Assembly (NCBI RefSeq): GCF_026385505.1
Contig: NZ_JANIDV010000005.1
Coordinates: 58,081 to 122,080 of the forward strand
Reading direction: 5' to 3'
DNA from: Bombella dulcis
GTDB taxonomy: Bacteria; Pseudomonadota; Alphaproteobacteria; Acetobacterales; Acetobacteraceae
DNA length: 64,000 nucleotides
The position numbers were made by a program, and so were the translations under genes. Shown here piece by piece: positions 62,043 through 64,000 of the stretch. Every line of letters starts with the position of its first letter. Position 1 is the stretch's first letter. The notes under the pieces were generated by a model. It did not search any database and had not been told where the DNA came from. It was given only the letters and a program-made list of their open reading frames with translations.

Positions 62043-62999
62043 TCAGAACCAGACATCTTCATGCTGCTGTTTGTAGGCATCCACGCCCATGCGGCGGATG
62101 TAGCGGAGGTCTGCCTGTGGGGGGCGGCCGAAGGTCTTCCGGTAATCCCGGCTGAACTGGGAGGGGCTGTCATAGCCGACCTGAAATCCGGCACTGGCGG
62201 CCTTCATGTCCTCATGCACCATGAGGCGGCGTGCTTCCTGGAGGCGGAGCTTCGTGCGGTACTGGACAGGCGTCATGCCCGTCAGTTCGCCAAAACGTTT
62301 ATAGAAGCTGGACTGGCCCATTCCGGCGATCTTCACCAGCGTCCCGATTTCGAACTGCTGCTGGAAATGGAGGCGCAGATGGCTGATGGCCCGGTTGATG
62401 CGGGAGAGATCACTCTTTCCATGTGCAGTTTCATGAAGAACATGGCCTTGCTGGCCATGAAGAAAGAGATAGAGAAGCTCCTTCTTGTAGAGACGGGCCA
62501 GAAATGTCTGGTCGCCCTCTCTGGCCAGCAGACTGACCAGACGAAGGAGGGCGTCCAGCAGGTCATCCGTGATCTGGCTGACGCCCATGGCGGATATAGG
62601 GGAACTGCTTTCTTCCCGGAAGGTCAGTTTCCGGGCCTGCGGACTGATGGCGGACTGGCTTTCCCGGAGGAGCTGTTCCATTTCCGCAGGGGAGAAGCTG
62701 AGGCAGAGGGCCAGATACGGCTTTTCTGCCGAGGCACGGGTGATCTGGCCGGAAACGGGAAGGTCCAGGGTGGAGATCAGATACTGGCCTTCACCATAAG
62801 GCAGGGGTTGGTCATGCAGATGGAGAATTTTCTGCCCCTGCACGACAATATAGATGCGGGGTTCGTAGACGACCAGAACGGGGTCCGTCACGGTTTCGGT
62901 ACGGTAGAGGGTCAGGAAGTCAAAAGCCGTGTGCGTGACTTTTTCCGGACAATGGCGGCTGACGGCAGCCTGAAGGGCGGCAAGCTGGCTGCAGGACAT
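62043..62999 (-). CDS. AraC-family regulator (AraC_N domain, YqhC-like)
   Basis: A 318-residue transcription factor. The N-terminal AraC_N-type sensory domain includes DPVLVVYEPRIYIVVQGQKIL and YGEGQYLISTLDLPVSGQI. The C-terminal pair of helix-turn-helices starts near residue 220 (FEIGTLVKIAGMGQSSFYKRFGELTGMTPVQYRTKLRLQEARRLM in parts) and includes VGYDSPSQFSRDYRKTFGRPP. A GGGAGG ribosome site precedes ATG 62999. Regulators of this type, such as YqhC, often switch on aldehyde reductases; the dehydrogenase gene just downstream is the likely target. Confidence 0.93.
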   Translation of the reverse strand: MSCSQLAALQAAVSRHCPEKVTHTAFDFLTLYRTETVTDPVLVVYEPRIYIVVQGQKILHLHDQPLPYGEGQYLISTLDLPVSGQITRASAEKPYLALCLSFSPAEMEQLLRESQSAISPQARKLTFREESSSPISAMGVSQITDDLLDALLRLVSLLAREGDQTFLARLYKKELLYLFLHGQQGHVLHETAHGKSDLSRINRAISHLRLHFQQQFEIGTLVKIAGMGQSSFYKRFGELTGMTPVQYRTKLRLQEARRLMVHEDMKAASAGFQVGYDSPSQFSRDYRKTFGRPPQADLRYIRRMGVDAYKQQHEDVWF

Positions 63000-63039
63000 G
63001 GCGTTGCCTCCCGGTTCCGGTCCTTCCTGACCTGACAGG

Positions 63040-63627
63040 TCACGGGGTGATGATAACCCGTTCGAGATGCTGCCGGTAGGCCGTTTTTATGGCGTCGATG
63101 TCCGGATTCTTCATCACGTCCGTTGCCAGGAAGGTGGGTAGGCGTTCCATGCCGAGAAAGGCATGTGCCCTGTAGAAGGGGAAGAGTACGGCATCAATGC
63201 CCCCGCCACCGAAGAACTGTTCCCTGTCCTCAAACGCTTCAAGCGGGGCGTTCCATGTGGTCGAGACCATGAAGCGTTTCCCCTGAAGCAGGCCGCCGGA
63301 GCCATAATGCCGTGAAGGATCATGCCGGCTGCGGCCATCGCTGCCGTAAAAAAGGCCATGCGCCTCTGTGAAGACCTCATCCATGTATTTCTTCAGGGGC
63401 CATGGAGTCCCCATCCACCAGCCGGGGAACTGATAGATGACAGTATCCGCTTTCTGGATGGCCCGAATCTCCTCGTCCACTGCATAGCCATCATCAATGG
63501 CTGTCTGGCTTACGGTCATGCCTGCCTCTTCAAGGCAGGTGGCGGCGAGACTCTGGAGGGTCCGATTCAGCCTTCCGGGGGAGTGGGCAAAGGGTTTTGC
63601 ACCGTTGATGAGGTGAATGTGGGTCAT
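63040..63627 (-). CDS. MdaB-like NAD(P)H quinone reductase (flavodoxin fold)
   Basis: A 195-residue flavodoxin-like fold protein. HIHLINGAKPFAHSPGRLNRTL is the FMN/FAD loop. QKADTVIYQFPGWWMGTPWPLKKYMDEVFTEAHGLFYGSDG (in parts) is the strong signature of MdaB and Kef ancillary proteins. KRFMVSTTWNAPLEAF and the FGGGGIDAVLFPFYRAHAFLGM stretch follow. The enzyme reduces quinones with NAD(P)H by two-electron transfer and limits oxidative stress. A GGAAGA ribosome site precedes ATG 63627; the longer frame to 63693 is dropped. It is the first gene of a run with araC and the dehydrogenase gene. Confidence 0.92.
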   Translation of the reverse strand: MTHIHLINGAKPFAHSPGRLNRTLQSLAATCLEEAGMTVSQTAIDDGYAVDEEIRAIQKADTVIYQFPGWWMGTPWPLKKYMDEVFTEAHGLFYGSDGRSRHDPSRHYGSGGLLQGKRFMVSTTWNAPLEAFEDREQFFGGGGIDAVLFPFYRAHAFLGMERLPTFLATDVMKNPDIDAIKTAYRQHLERVIITP

Positions 63628-63951
63628 GAAATATGTCTTCCGGAAAAGGTTTACAGAGGTATCCACTTCATTAACTAGAGGGGCTTCCGTCAAGAGAACA
63701 AGGAGAAATTATTCTATATTGTTTTTCATTGACATATTTTCCTATGAAAATAAACAAAATTTGAATAGAATAATTTATAATGTGGTTTTGTTTGGAAAAA
63801 TCATAACGAACATTTCCATACAATTGGAGAGATTTACGTTAATTTATATGTTTCGGGTTAAGGTAATAGGGTAATTTTATATGAAATTTAAAGAAATATT
63901 CATTAGTTGAGAGATTGTTCAATGAGTTCTTATTTTATATTGGAGGTTATT
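63628..63951. other. AT-rich intergenic region
   Basis: About 320 bases of AT-rich DNA between the quinone reductase gene and the right-edge ORF. The frame 63617-63874 overlaps the reductase promoter and has no ribosome site. Promoters for both sides are likely. No RNA gene was recognised. Confidence 0.3.
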
Positions 63952-64000
63952 ATGGGGGAAATGAAACAGACTATATTCTCTGATGGGGAAGGAGGCAGGA
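63952..64000 (+). CDS. Start of an unknown protein, cut by the right window edge
   Basis: GGAGG at 63942-63946 lies 5 bases before ATG 63952. The frame is open for the last 16 codons (MGEMKQTIFSDGEGGR). The ribosome site and open frame support a real start, but only 49 bases are visible and the family is unknown. Confidence 0.4.
   Translation, partial: MGEMKQTIFSDGEGGR

Overview
The window looks like chromosomal DNA of an acetic acid bacterium (Acetobacteraceae, Alphaproteobacteria). The core genes have high GC with a strong GC bias at third codon positions. There is a GcrA cell-cycle regulator, a bactofilin, an alphaproteobacterial DksA lacking most zinc cysteines, a RpoH-type sigma factor, addAB instead of recBCD, and a hopanoid side-chain cluster (hpnH, hpnM, hpnI, hpnJ, hpnK). 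An OprB porin and several outer-membrane proteins fit a sugar-using acetic acid bacterium. Genus is not decidable from the sequence alone; a Bombella/Gluconobacter-type relative is a guess.

Layout. 0-2.3 kb: a membrane-anchored protein cut by the left edge, then rplM-rpsI. 2.4-6.3 kb: ilvE, a Sel1-repeat protein and a low-GC OLD-like ATPase/TOPRIM nuclease split by a -1 frameshift, next to tRNA-Leu. 6.3-9.4 kb: a YgjP-like metallopeptidase, a YcgN-like protein, an orphan PotD-like binding protein and a small membrane protein. 9.4-12.3 kb: a DUF1656-HlyD-outer membrane factor efflux operon with no FUSC permease, behind a repeat-rich leader. 12.3-23.8 kb: glycosyltransferase, J-domain protein, POT transporter, two outer-membrane proteins, queF, typA, an ABM protein and ferredoxin-NADP reductase. 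23.9-33 kb: overlapping tsaE-addB-addA, then trxA and rnd. 33-43.2 kb: gcrA and a bactofilin, a PfkB kinase, the hopanoid cluster and a CorC-like protein. 43.4-50.2 kb: dksA, tRNA-Thr, an ArsC/Spx-like protein, a low-GC glycosyltransferase, a lipoprotein, gap-pgk and rpoH. 50.4-54.5 kb: rluD, a divergent membrane protein, an ArsR-type regulator facing an ene-reductase, an rRNA methyltransferase and tRNA-Tyr. 54.9-58.3 kb: four small unrecognised proteins, three with signal peptides, then about 1.45 kb of AT-rich DNA without a convincing gene. 58.3-64 kb: a class II UvrA-like ATPase, a zinc alcohol dehydrogenase, an AraC regulator, a quinone reductase and a CDS cut by the right edge.

The strongest targets for follow-up are the OLD-like gene, whose break lies exactly on an A_AAA_AAG slippery heptamer with a Shine-Dalgarno-like element upstream (recoding or a recent one-base deletion), the structured leader of the FUSC-less efflux operon, a Cys-rich short ORF upstream of trxA, perfect inverted repeats upstream of rpoH and between arsR and the ene-reductase gene, and the AT-rich region before the uvrA paralogue. 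No CRISPR array, rRNA, intact insertion sequence or prophage was seen.
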